DNA of 64,000 bases. It comes from G051903925 sp051903925. Lineage in GTDB: Bacteria; Pseudomonadota; Alphaproteobacteria; Zavarziniales; Zavarziniaceae. The stretch is taken from the NCBI RefSeq assembly GCF_051903925.1, contig NZ_CP173678.1, positions 3,658,001 to 3,722,000 of the forward strand, written 5' to 3'. Below, in pieces: positions 33,870 through 45,081 of this stretch; the first letter of the stretch is position 1, and each line of letters starts with the position of its first letter. The notes beneath the pieces are model-generated. The model made no database searches, was not told where the DNA came from, and saw only the letters and a list, made by a program, of their open reading frames with translations. The position numbers and the translations under genes are program-made.

Positions 33870-34859
33870 CTATTCCGCGGCTTCGGCCGTGCCCTCCGAG
33901 CCACCACCCTCGGCCTCGCCCATCGCGGCCAGGAAGCGCTCGGCCTCAAGTGCCGCCATGCAGCCCATGCCGGCGGCGGTGACGGCCTGGCGATAGACCT
34001 TGTCCTTGACGTCGCCGGCCGCGAACACGCCCGGGATGTCCGTCGCGGTCGAATCATGCGCGGTGATGAGGTAGCCCTCGTGATCCATCGCCAGCTTGCC
34101 CCGGAACAGTTCGGTCGCGGGATCATGGCCGATGGCCACGAAGAAGCCGTCCGTCTCGATCTCCTGGGTCTGCCCGGTGACGACGTCGCGCAGGCGCACG
34201 CCCACGACGCCAACCGGGTCGCCGCCGCCAATCACCTCGTCGACAGTGCTGTTCCAGATCACCTTCACCTTGGGGTGGTTGAACAGGCGGCGCTGCATGA
34301 CCTGCTCGGCCCGCAGGCTGTCGCGGCGATGCACCAGCGTGACGGAGGTAGCGAAGTTGGTGAGGAACAGCGCCTCCTCCACCGCCGTATTGCCGCCGCC
34401 GACGACGACGACCTTCTTGCCGCGGTAAAAGAAGCCGTCGCAGGTGGCGCAGGCGGACACGCCAAAACCCTGCAGCTTCTGCTCGGACGGCAGGCCCAGC
34501 CAGCGCGCCTTTGCCCCCGTCGCGATGATGATCGAATCGGCGGTATAGACCGTCCCGGAATCACCCACCGCGCGGAATGGCCGACCCGACAGGTCCACCT
34601 CGGTGATGATGTCGTCGATCAGGCTGGTTCCGACATGGGCGGCCTGCGCCTCCATCTGCTCCATCAGCCACGGACCCTGGATCGCCTCGGCGAAGCCGGG
34701 ATAGTTCTCGACCTCGGACGTGATGGTCAGCTGCCCGCCCGGCTGCAGGCCGCGCACCATGACGGGCTCAAGGCAGGCGCGCGCGGCATAGATGGCGGCG
34801 GTACACCCGGCCGGGCCGGAACCGATGATCAGGACCTTGGCATGCTCGCGTTGCGCCAT
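33870..34859 (-). CDS. trxB: Thioredoxin-disulfide reductase
   Basis: The 329-aa flavoprotein reduces thioredoxin with NADPH. The FAD motif is LIIGSGPAGCTAAIYAARA, the redox-active pair C137/C140 sits in SACATCDGFFYRGK, the NADPH motif is VVVGGGNTAVEEAL and the C-terminal FAD contact is GVFAAGDV. Several in-frame starts (34877, 34868, 34859) exist; I prefer 34859, which matches related N-termini. A short Glu/Gly-rich C-terminal tail is unusual but harmless. Confidence 0.95.
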   Translation of the reverse strand: MAQREHAKVLIIGSGPAGCTAAIYAARACLEPVMVRGLQPGGQLTITSEVENYPGFAEAIQGPWLMEQMEAQAAHVGTSLIDDIITEVDLSGRPFRAVGDSGTVYTADSIIIATGAKARWLGLPSEQKLQGFGVSACATCDGFFYRGKKVVVVGGGNTAVEEALFLTNFATSVTLVHRRDSLRAEQVMQRRLFNHPKVKVIWNSTVDEVIGGGDPVGVVGVRLRDVVTGQTQEIETDGFFVAIGHDPATELFRGKLAMDHEGYLITAHDSTATDIPGVFAAGDVKDKVYRQAVTAAGMGCMAALEAERFLAAMGEAEGGGSEGTAEAAE

Positions 34860-34976
34860 TTCCAACATGTCTCCCAATACGGCGCCGGGCCGATCGGCCC
34901 CGCCCAGTGCTGCATGTGGGCGACTTGACCGGAAAAATCAAGTGCTCACGATTAAATCGCGCTCGCCTTAAACTGC

Positions 34977-36887
34977 TCAGAAGCCGAACATGTGATCCAG
35001 GCTGAAGCCGCCGCGGTCGTCGATCAGGCCGTGGAAGCCGAACAGGCGGCAGGTCCGATCGTCCACCACAACATGGCCGTTCGGTCCCGCGCGGTCCAGG
35101 GCCGCTGCACCAAACAGGGCGCGCATGCGCAGGTGGCTGGAGCCACCGCAAGGAATGGCGATCCGTTCGCGCGCCACGATCGCGCCCTCGCCGTCGCGCA
35201 GCACCAGCTCGGTGCTCGACACCGGATGCCAGGGGGTCGAGGCGGGATAGATCAGATGGCACAGCGTATCGTCGGCCACGGCGTTCAGGCGGAGGAACAG
35301 CCGCGTGGTCAGGCCGGGCGGCCGGCCGGTATAGGATTGCGGCTCGTCGCGGTAGACGACGGCTGTGTTGTAGACGTGGGCTCCGAAACTCGTGTCCGCG
35401 GCGTGACCGCTGCGCCGATCCTGGACGCGGGCAATGGCATGCAGCCAGCCATCCCCCTCCCCCCCTGCGCTGAAATCATAGACCAGCTCGACATGGCCAT
35501 GGCCGGAGGGCAGACCGGTTGCGATATCCAGCGCGGCGATGGCGTGGCGCTGCTGCCGCCCCAGCGGGATCTCCGCGACCAGCGTGCCGTCGGCATCGTG
35601 CACCAGGGCCTTCAGCGGCAGTTCGGCCTGGGTGGTCGCCATCGGCGTGGGCAGGATCGTCGTGGCGAACTCCGCCTGCGGCAGGATGGGCAACGGCAGG
35701 ACGTAGCCCTTGCCCAGCAGCGGAGCGAGGGTCGCCAGCTCCGGATTGGGCTTCAGGTCCATGCGCTCGACATTGGCATGGGCGATCAGGCGGTGGCCAT
35801 TGACCGCCTCGTAGCGCGGCCGCACGAAATGCCGCCCGGCGCGGATCTCGATCTGCTGCGGCCAGCGGGCCTGGGGCAGCAGGCTGGCCACGTCGATCGC
35901 CTGGCAGGCAAAGGGCGGGATCGCGGTGTTCAGCCGGGCGACATCCTGGCTGCCCATCAGGTTGAGGCCGACCGCACCGGACGGGATCGGCACAGGGTGG
36001 CTGTTCTGGACCCAGAGCAGCACCTGCTCGCCTGCGCGCGGCGCGGGCAGGCCGGCATAGAAGTCCGCGGGCCAGGCATTGGCGTCGTGCGTGCAGGACA
36101 GCAGTTCCGGCGCGTCGCCATAGGTGTCGAGCGCGTACTTGATCACTTCATGCCCGGCAATGCGCGTGGCGTGGAGGAACAGCGAGCCGCAGAACTCGGC
36201 CAGGCCAAAGCGGGCGCGGATCTCGCGGCTATCCAGGCTGAAGGCAGCACCGGCAGGCGGCAGGTCCTGGCTCCACGTCGCCAGTTCCGTGCCGTCCGCC
36301 GCCATCAGGCGCAGCCACAGCCGTGGCTGGGCGGCACCATACAGGCTCCAGTAATTGGCTCCCGTCAGGCGCGTCGACAGGCCGTCGGCATCCCGGAACA
36401 GCACGAAGTTGGTCGCGAAGTTCAGCGGGTCCAGATAGTCGGCGGGCCTGGTCAGCAGCGCGTCGGGGATGCGAATCTCGTCGAAGCTGGCGACTGCCGC
36501 CGCTGCCGGCAGGAGCGGCCCCAGGACAGTGCGCTGGCGCGCCGCGTCAAAGGTGGCGACCAGGACGATGTCGGCCGTGCTGTCACGGAGCGCGCTGACC
36601 GGCAGCGCCACCCGCCCCAGCACGGTCGCGCCGACGCGCTCCACGCGCTGAACATAGACTTCGTCCGCCTCCAGGCCATAGAGCGCGGCAAAGGCCTCCG
36701 CCTGGTCGAACGGATCGAATACGGCCACGCGCCCGGCATTCGCCAGGCGCTGCGAGAGTGCGCGCCCGGCCGGCGCGGTAAGCGGATGGCCCAGCGCCTT
36801 GAACAGCGTGGCGCCGCCAGCGGCCCCCGACACCCCGGTCTTTGGCCCGGCCGATGTCGGCGTGAAGGTCTGGATCTCTAGCGCCAT
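34977..36887 (-). CDS. Conserved protein of unknown function, 636 aa
   Basis: I do not recognise a named domain. The protein starts at MALEIQTFTP, with no signal peptide or membrane helix, and is rich in predicted beta-strands. Notable segments are ALDTYGDAPELLSCTHDANA, LLWVQNSHPVPIPSGAVGLN, RPRYEAVNGHRLIAHANVER and the C-terminal RTCRLFGFHGLIDDRG. It gives the impression of a large multi-sheet cytosolic protein conserved in Rhodospirillales. It follows a 2OG-Fe(II) oxygenase by 33 bases and an ELM1-like protein on the same strand, so it may be a substrate or partner of the oxygenase. This is inference from position only. Confidence 0.75.
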   Translation of the reverse strand: MALEIQTFTPTSAGPKTGVSGAAGGATLFKALGHPLTAPAGRALSQRLANAGRVAVFDPFDQAEAFAALYGLEADEVYVQRVERVGATVLGRVALPVSALRDSTADIVLVATFDAARQRTVLGPLLPAAAAVASFDEIRIPDALLTRPADYLDPLNFATNFVLFRDADGLSTRLTGANYWSLYGAAQPRLWLRLMAADGTELATWSQDLPPAGAAFSLDSREIRARFGLAEFCGSLFLHATRIAGHEVIKYALDTYGDAPELLSCTHDANAWPADFYAGLPAPRAGEQVLLWVQNSHPVPIPSGAVGLNLMGSQDVARLNTAIPPFACQAIDVASLLPQARWPQQIEIRAGRHFVRPRYEAVNGHRLIAHANVERMDLKPNPELATLAPLLGKGYVLPLPILPQAEFATTILPTPMATTQAELPLKALVHDADGTLVAEIPLGRQQRHAIAALDIATGLPSGHGHVELVYDFSAGGEGDGWLHAIARVQDRRSGHAADTSFGAHVYNTAVVYRDEPQSYTGRPPGLTTRLFLRLNAVADDTLCHLIYPASTPWHPVSSTELVLRDGEGAIVARERIAIPCGGSSHLRMRALFGAAALDRAGPNGHVVVDDRTCRLFGFHGLIDDRGGFSLDHMFGF

Positions 36888-36920
36888 GGTCGGCAGCTCC
36901 CCGCGCAACGCCCGCTCAGC

Positions 36921-37547
36921 TCAGCCAAAGGGGTGCATCCACTTGGTCAGCTGCGACAGGCGATGACGGCGGATTTCACGGTCGACCCAGCGCTGCTCCG
37001 TCACCCAGTTGAACTGCAGGACGCGGCGCGGCCCCTCGAACGCCTCGTGCCCATGCCAGGAATGGTCGTTCCTGCGGAACGCCAGCAGCGTGCCGGCGAC
37101 GGGCGGAACTTCGTCCGCATAGTCCAGCATGTCGGACGGGCCGCGCAGCACGCGCAGCCGGCCGCCCGCCGCTTCCCAGTCGGAATTGAGGTAGATCAGG
37201 ATGGTGATCAACTTGGACGCACTGTCGGTATGGATCTTGCCGTCGCGCAGGCGGCACTGCGCCCGCACGGTCGTGATCGTCGGCAGTCCTTCCAGCGCGA
37301 CGCCGAACTTGTCGGCCACGGCGTCCTCGAACGCATCGCCCTGCAGCGCGTCGAGCAGTTGCTGGAACCCCGCGCCATAGCGCAGGAATTGTGCGGGGAA
37401 CGAGCCCGGCTGCGTCAGGTCGGGATAGTCGCGATTGGCGGCGGCGCAGCCAGTCGCCGTGACGAATCCCGGCACGATCAGGTAGTCGAACGGCTCGCGC
37501 TTCAGCGGCGTCGCCCGCAGCGCCTCCAGGTCGAGAATATCAGGCAT
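36921..37547 (-). CDS. 2-oxoglutarate/Fe(II)-dependent oxygenase
   Basis: The 208-aa protein has the facial triad of prolyl-hydroxylase-like oxygenases: H106-x-D108 in GKIHTDSASK and a distal histidine in NDHSWHGHEAF (probably H165), followed by an arginine (GPRRVLQFN) for the 2-oxoglutarate carboxylate. The central strand ITILIYLNSDWEAAGGRLRVL is typical. It probably hydroxylates a protein or small molecule. It is the middle gene of a three-gene run with 17- and 33-base gaps, between the ELM1-like gene and the 636-aa unknown. Confidence 0.88.
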   Translation of the reverse strand: MPDILDLEALRATPLKREPFDYLIVPGFVTATGCAAANRDYPDLTQPGSFPAQFLRYGAGFQQLLDALQGDAFEDAVADKFGVALEGLPTITTVRAQCRLRDGKIHTDSASKLITILIYLNSDWEAAGGRLRVLRGPSDMLDYADEVPPVAGTLLAFRRNDHSWHGHEAFEGPRRVLQFNWVTEQRWVDREIRRHRLSQLTKWMHPFG

Positions 37548-37564
37548 CGCTCAACTCCAGACCA

Positions 37565-38548
37565 TCACGCAGGCGCCAGGCCGAGCCGCCGGCGCACCTC
37601 GGCCGCGATCACGGCGGTATCATCGGGCACGGGGTAAGTCCAGTGCTCGACCTGCCCGGCAAATCGTCGCGTCAGACCCGCCGCCTCCAGCGCATCGTGG
37701 AAGCGCGCGAACTTGGCGCTGCCACCTGGCAGGTGGATGACATGGACGGGCTTGCCCGTCGACAGCGCCTCTGATGCCATTGACACTGAATCGCATGTCA
37801 CAAGCACGGCCTCGGCCAATCCCAGCATCGCGAAATAGGGATTTGGCCCTGCTCCGTCCCACAGCCAATGGGGCCTTCCGATCAAACCTTTTTGCAGTTC
37901 CGCAACCGCCTCTGGTGCCGTCCGCCTGGATGGCGTGACCAGCAGCGATCCCTCCACCTGGCGGAGCTGGGCCGCAACCGACCGCGCCTCCCCTGCGCCA
38001 AAGCGGAACGCGGCATTGGTGCCGCCGACCAGTACCGCGGTCCAGGGCCGTGGCAGGCCGTCGAAGGTCCCGGCAAATGCCTGGGCCTCCGCAGCCAGGC
38101 GCTGCGGCGTCACACGGTGCAGCGCGCCAAGCGTCGCCCGGACATTGGCGCCTGCCAGGCGGTCGTGGCGCGGTGCCACGATCAGGTCGAAGCGGCCACG
38201 GCCGGCGACCGGGTTCTGGATCTGCACCGCAAAGGTTGCATCGCCCGCCGCACGCTTGATGGCCAGGGCTGGCGCCACGGTCGGCCGGCCGGTGGCGATC
38301 AGCAGGCGCGGCCAGGGCGGTGCCAGCGCGTCCCCCGCCGGATCAATCCCCGCCAGGCCACCCAGGTTCACCGTGGGCTGCAGCCATTTCCAGGGCGCGC
38401 GGACCTTGATCCGCTTCACGACGAAGGGCAGGCCCACCGCCTCGGCCAGGCCCAGGCACTGGTTCTCCATTCCCGCCTTGCCGTCGCTTACAACCCAGGT
38501 CATGGCGCCATCGTGGCCGGGAATGTCGCTGGTTTCTTTGCGGTGCAT
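37565..38548 (-). CDS. ELM1-like (DUF1022) protein, possible glycosyltransferase fold
   Basis: The 327-aa protein matches the family named after plant ELM1: WVVSDGKAGMENQCLGLAEA at the N-terminus, LLIATGRPTVAPALAIKR, FDLIVAPRHD, VLVGGTNAAFRFG and TCDSVSMASEALSTGKPVHV. The overall fold resembles GT-B glycosyltransferases, and related bacterial proteins sit in lipopolysaccharide contexts. I chose the ATG at 38548 because AAGG precedes it; an ATG at 38503 starts exactly at the conserved core. The gene heads the oxygenase operon and is divergent from an Lrp regulator. Confidence 0.82.
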   Translation of the reverse strand: MHRKETSDIPGHDGAMTWVVSDGKAGMENQCLGLAEAVGLPFVVKRIKVRAPWKWLQPTVNLGGLAGIDPAGDALAPPWPRLLIATGRPTVAPALAIKRAAGDATFAVQIQNPVAGRGRFDLIVAPRHDRLAGANVRATLGALHRVTPQRLAAEAQAFAGTFDGLPRPWTAVLVGGTNAAFRFGAGEARSVAAQLRQVEGSLLVTPSRRTAPEAVAELQKGLIGRPHWLWDGAGPNPYFAMLGLAEAVLVTCDSVSMASEALSTGKPVHVIHLPGGSAKFARFHDALEAAGLTRRFAGQVEHWTYPVPDDTAVIAAEVRRRLGLAPA

Positions 38549-38614
38549 CACAGCCTTGTTCCTGGATCGGCCGGGGGCGACGGACGATACTGCACGCGAG
38601 ACGGGAGGGTGCTG

Positions 38615-39088
38615 GTGAAGGCCAAGCTGGACGCGATCGATCGCCGCATTCTGACTCAGCTTCAGGACGACGGCCGCATCACCAATGTCGAGTTGGCCAG
38701 CCGCGTCGGGATCTCGGCCCCACCCTGCCTGCGCCGCACGCGGGAGTTGGAAAGGATCGGCGCGATCCGCGGCTATCACGCCCAGCTCGACCCCAAGGTG
38801 CTGGGCTACGAAGTCACGGTCTTTGCCATGGTACGCCTGGTGAGCCAGGCCGAGCACGAGCTCCAGGCGTTCGAGAGGTTGTGCGCCGACTGGCCGCTGG
38901 TCCGCGAATGCTCGATGCTGAACGGAGAGATCGACTTCATGCTGCGCATCGTCGCCCGCAGCCTGGAGGAGTTTCAGGGCTTCCTGACCGGCTCCCTCAC
39001 CTCGGCCCCCAATGTGGCCAGCGTGAAGACCAGCTTCACGATCCGGACATCAAAGCAACTCCCCGGCGTCCCGGTACCGGAGAGCTGA
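38615..39088 (+). CDS. Lrp/AsnC-family transcriptional regulator
   Basis: The 157-aa protein has the AsnC winged helix KLDAIDRRILTQLQDDGRITNVELASRVGIS and a C-terminal RAM/ligand-binding domain (about 65-150) ending in VKTSFTIRTSK. The GTG at 38615 is favoured because GGGAGG lies six bases upstream; a GTG at 38609 abuts that site. The likely effector is an amino acid. It is divergent from the ELM1/oxygenase operon with a 66-bp gap, so it may regulate that operon. Confidence 0.92.
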   Translation: MKAKLDAIDRRILTQLQDDGRITNVELASRVGISAPPCLRRTRELERIGAIRGYHAQLDPKVLGYEVTVFAMVRLVSQAEHELQAFERLCADWPLVRECSMLNGEIDFMLRIVARSLEEFQGFLTGSLTSAPNVASVKTSFTIRTSKQLPGVPVPES

Positions 39089-39128
39089 GGCGCCGGACCG
39101 GGCCACGGCCCGGCCCGGCGCCCGGTGC

Positions 39129-39602
39129 TCAGACCCAGTTGACGGCGACGATCTCGTAGGACTTGTGGCCACCGGGCGTCGACACCTCGATCTCGTCGCC
39201 GATCGTCTTGCCGATCAGCGCGCGCGACAGGGGCGAGCCCACGGAGAGGCGACCGGCCTTCACGTCGGCCTCGTCCGCGCCGACGATCTGGTAGACCTGC
39301 TCCTCGTCCGTGTCGGTGTCGATCACCCGCACGGTCGCGCCGAACTTCACCACCTCACCCGACAGGCGACTGAGGTCGATCACGTCCGCGCGGCTGATCT
39401 TGTCCTCAAGCTCGATCACGCGTGATTCGATGAAGCTCTGACGTTCCTTGGCCGCGTGATATTCCGCGTTTTCCGACAGATCGCCGTGTTCGCGCGCCTC
39501 GGCGATGGCGCGAATGACGTCCGGACGATCGACGGTCTTCAAGCGCTTCAGTTCCTCCTCGAGGGCCTGAAAGCCGCGGGCCGTCATGGGTACTCTTTCC
39601 AT
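39129..39602 (-). CDS. greA: Transcription elongation factor GreA
   Basis: The 157-aa factor stimulates transcript cleavage in backtracked RNA polymerase. The N-terminal coiled coil carries the acidic tip EAREHGDLSENAEYHAAKE, and the C-terminal FKBP-like domain includes GSPLSRALIGKTIGDEIEV. It lies downstream of carB on the same strand with a 50-base gap, a frequent alphaproteobacterial arrangement. Confidence 0.97.
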   Translation of the reverse strand: MERVPMTARGFQALEEELKRLKTVDRPDVIRAIAEAREHGDLSENAEYHAAKERQSFIESRVIELEDKISRADVIDLSRLSGEVVKFGATVRVIDTDTDEEQVYQIVGADEADVKAGRLSVGSPLSRALIGKTIGDEIEVSTPGGHKSYEIVAVNWV

Positions 39603-39652
39603 GCGCGTCGGAACTCCTGCGTCCTATCGGGCCGAAGTCGCGGCCCGGACCG

Positions 39653-42904
<3,252 letters not shown>

Positions 42905-42931
42905 CTCAGATCCGCCCTCCGACGGCAGCCA

Positions 42932-44164
42932 TCACGACCGCTTCCCCATGGTCTGGCGGATCAGGTCGGCGAAGCGGTGGAACAGGTAATGGGAATCCTC
43001 CGGCCCGGGGGACGCCTCGGGGTGGTGCTGGACCGAGAAGACGGGCTTGTCGGTCAGGCGGAAGCCCTCGTTCGTGCCGTCAAAGAGCGAGACGTGCGTC
43101 ACCTCCGCGATCGGCGGCAGGCTTGCCTCGTCCACGACGAAGCCATGGTTCTGGCTGGTGATCTCGACCTTGCCCGTCTGCAGGTCCTTGACCGGGTGGT
43201 TGGCGCCGCGGTGGCCGCGCTCCATCTTGCGCGTGGCGGCACCAAGCGACAGGGCCAGCATCTGGTGGCCAAGGCAGATGCCGAATGTCGGCACGCCCGA
43301 GGCCACGATGCCCTGGATCGTCGGCACGGCATAGACGCCGGTGGCGGCCGGATCGCCCGGCCCGTTCGACAGGAAGACACCATCGGGCTTCAGCGCCAGG
43401 ATCTCCTCCGCCGTCGCCGTCGCCGGCACGACCGTCACCCGCGCGCCGATGGCGGCCAGCGAGCGCAGGATGTTGTGCTTCACGCCATAGTCCACGGCAA
43501 CGACATGGCACCAGGCATCGCCTTGCGTCGCGTAACCCTGGCCCAGGCTCCAAAGGCCGCCGTCCCAGGTCATCGTCTGCGTGCGCGACACCGTCTTGGC
43601 CAGGTCCATGCCTTCCAGCCCGGGCCAGCCCTGCGCCTGGGCCGTGAGCGCCTCCAGGTCGAAGCGGCCCGCTTTGCTATGGGCGACGACCGCGTTGGGC
43701 GCACCGCCATCGCGGATCAGGCGGGTGATGCGGCGGGTGTCGACGCCGGCAATGCCGACCAGGCCGCGCAGGTCCAGCCACCGCTCCAGGCTCTCTGCGG
43801 CGCGCCAGTTCGACGGCTCCGAGATCGGGCAGCGCAGCACGCAGCCGCGCGCCGCGGGCGTCACCGTCTCCACGTCCTCGTCGTTGACGCCGACATTGCC
43901 GATATGGGGGAAGGTGAAGGTGATGATCTGGCCGGCATAGGACGGATCGGTGAGGATCTCCTGATAGCCGGTCATGGAGGTGTTGAAGCACAGTTCGCCG
44001 ACGGCACTGCCTTCCGCGCCGACGCCCTGGCCCCAGAACACGCTGCCATCGCCCAGGACCAGGACGCCGGTGGCGCCTTCCTGGGCTTCGTCCGCCGCCC
44101 GCCCGGGTGCGCGCGACTCCTCGGCCGGCCCAGATGCCGGCTGTGACGGTTTGTGCAAGGTCAT
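42932..44164 (-). CDS. carA: Carbamoyl-phosphate synthase small subunit
   Basis: The 410-aa glutaminase subunit has the family N-terminal domain (LCFNTSMTGYQEILTDPSYAGQII) and a class I amidotransferase domain. The nucleophilic cysteine lies in FGICLGHQMLALSLG and the His-x-Glu pair in FSVQHHPEASPGPED. An N-terminal extension of about 32 residues rich in Pro/Ala/Glu precedes the conserved core; it may be real or an early start. A clear promoter (TTGACG-17-TATGGT) lies just upstream. Confidence 0.97.
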   Translation of the reverse strand: MTLHKPSQPASGPAEESRAPGRAADEAQEGATGVLVLGDGSVFWGQGVGAEGSAVGELCFNTSMTGYQEILTDPSYAGQIITFTFPHIGNVGVNDEDVETVTPAARGCVLRCPISEPSNWRAAESLERWLDLRGLVGIAGVDTRRITRLIRDGGAPNAVVAHSKAGRFDLEALTAQAQGWPGLEGMDLAKTVSRTQTMTWDGGLWSLGQGYATQGDAWCHVVAVDYGVKHNILRSLAAIGARVTVVPATATAEEILALKPDGVFLSNGPGDPAATGVYAVPTIQGIVASGVPTFGICLGHQMLALSLGAATRKMERGHRGANHPVKDLQTGKVEITSQNHGFVVDEASLPPIAEVTHVSLFDGTNEGFRLTDKPVFSVQHHPEASPGPEDSHYLFHRFADLIRQTMGKRS

Positions 44165-44208
44165 GGGAATGCTCCTGCGCGAATGCAGGACTCGCGCGTT
44201 GGCCGCGG

Positions 44209-44237
44209 ACCATAGTGACCAACGCCGCCCCCGTCAA
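44209..44237 (-). promoter_or_regulatory. Predicted carAB promoter
   Basis: On the minus strand TTGACG (44237-44232), a 17-bp spacer and TATGGT (44214-44209) form a good sigma70 promoter about 45 bases upstream of the carA start codon. The -35 box touches the inverted repeat at 44236-44255. Confidence 0.6.
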
Positions 44238-44255
44238 GCACAGGATATTGTGCTT
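44236..44255. promoter_or_regulatory. Inverted repeat between divergent carA and yqeY-like promoters
   Basis: AAGCACA (44236-44242) and TGTGCTT (44249-44255) are exact 7-bp arms around GGATAT. The repeat fills the space between the two -35 boxes and overlaps both by one or two bases. A protein bound here could control both genes. The identity of such a regulator is unknown. Confidence 0.5.
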
Positions 44256-44283
44256 TGACAACGGCTTAGCCCACACCATAGGA
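44255..44283 (+). promoter_or_regulatory. Predicted promoter of the GatB/YqeY-like gene
   Basis: TTGACA (44255-44260) is a consensus -35 box; 17 bp later lies ATAGGA (44278-44283), a weak -10. Transcription from here would start after an upstream in-frame ATG at 44283, supporting the downstream ATG at 44316 as the true start. Confidence 0.45.
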
Positions 44284-44315
44284 TGGGCGCTTCTCCCCAA
44301 GCACGGTTTGCAGTC

Positions 44316-44780
44316 ATGTTGCGCGCAACGATCTCGGACGCGTTGAAGGACGCCATGAAGGCCAAGGACGCGCGCCGGGTGTCGACGCTGCGCATGGTCC
44401 AGGCCGCGATCAAGGACCGCGACATCGCCGCCCGGACCGAGGGCGATGGCGGCCCCGTGGCGGACGAAGCGATCCTGCAGCTCCTCGCCAAGCTGGTGAA
44501 GCAGCGCCGCGACTCGATCACCGCCTTTCAGCAGGGCGGACGCGAGGACCTGGTCGCCCAGGAGGAGGCGGAGATCGCCGTGATCGAGGGCTTCCTGCCC
44601 CAGGGCCTGAGCGATGCCGACCTGGACGCGGCCGTGCGCGCCGCGATCGCCGAGACGGGTGCGGCGGCGATCAAGGACATGGGCCGCGTGATGGCCGTCC
44701 TGAAGCAGAAGCACGCAGGGGCCATCGACCTGGGCAAGGCCAATGGCATCGCCAAGGCCCTGCTGACCCCCGGCACCTGA
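44316..44780 (+). CDS. GatB/YqeY domain-containing protein
   Basis: The 154-aa protein corresponds to the YqeY family, related to the helical tail domain of GatB and possibly able to bind tRNA. It starts MLRATISDALKDAMKAKDARRVSTLR. Other conserved parts are LLAKLVKQRRDSI, EIAVIEGFLPQ and KDMGRVMAVLKQKH. Its cellular role is not established; it is often encoded between carA and dnaG in alphaproteobacteria, as here. Confidence 0.93.
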   Translation: MLRATISDALKDAMKAKDARRVSTLRMVQAAIKDRDIAARTEGDGGPVADEAILQLLAKLVKQRRDSITAFQQGGREDLVAQEEAEIAVIEGFLPQGLSDADLDAAVRAAIAETGAAAIKDMGRVMAVLKQKHAGAIDLGKANGIAKALLTPGT

Positions 44781-45081
44781 CGGGCGGGCGGTGATCCGTG
44801 AGTGTGGATCACGATCCCGACAGGATCCTGAGCACGCTCATCGGTGCGGAACGGCCCGCGTGCTTCCTGCGCGGACCTACGGTCAATGGTGTGGCGATCA
44901 CGTGGAAGGGCTACCCGGCCTCTGCTGACCAATCGAGCATGATTGCACTCCATGTCCAATTTGCCCGCAACCTGGCGGAAGAACTGATCGGCGATGCGCG
45001 CAACGCCGACCGTTCGGTGCGGCGAAAGCCAATTGATGCGGGGGTGAACATTCCACACATCCCAACGCGCAACCGGACGCC
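44781..45081 (+). other. Leader region upstream of dnaG
   Basis: This 301-base gap precedes dnaG. A hairpin can form from GTGATCC (44791-44797) and GGATCAC (44806-44812) right after the yqeY-like stop codon. One open frame (44798-45085, GTG start, 95 codons) crosses most of the gap and overlaps the dnaG start, but it has no Shine-Dalgarno site and no recognisable features, so I do not call it a gene. The dnaG promoter probably lies here, but I cannot place it with confidence. Confidence 0.4.

Noticed and set aside
34992..36881. Long plus-strand frame opposite the 636-aa unknown protein
   Set aside because: The minus-strand frame has normal amino-acid composition, a sensible start and operon spacing; the plus frame is Arg/Gln/His-rich.
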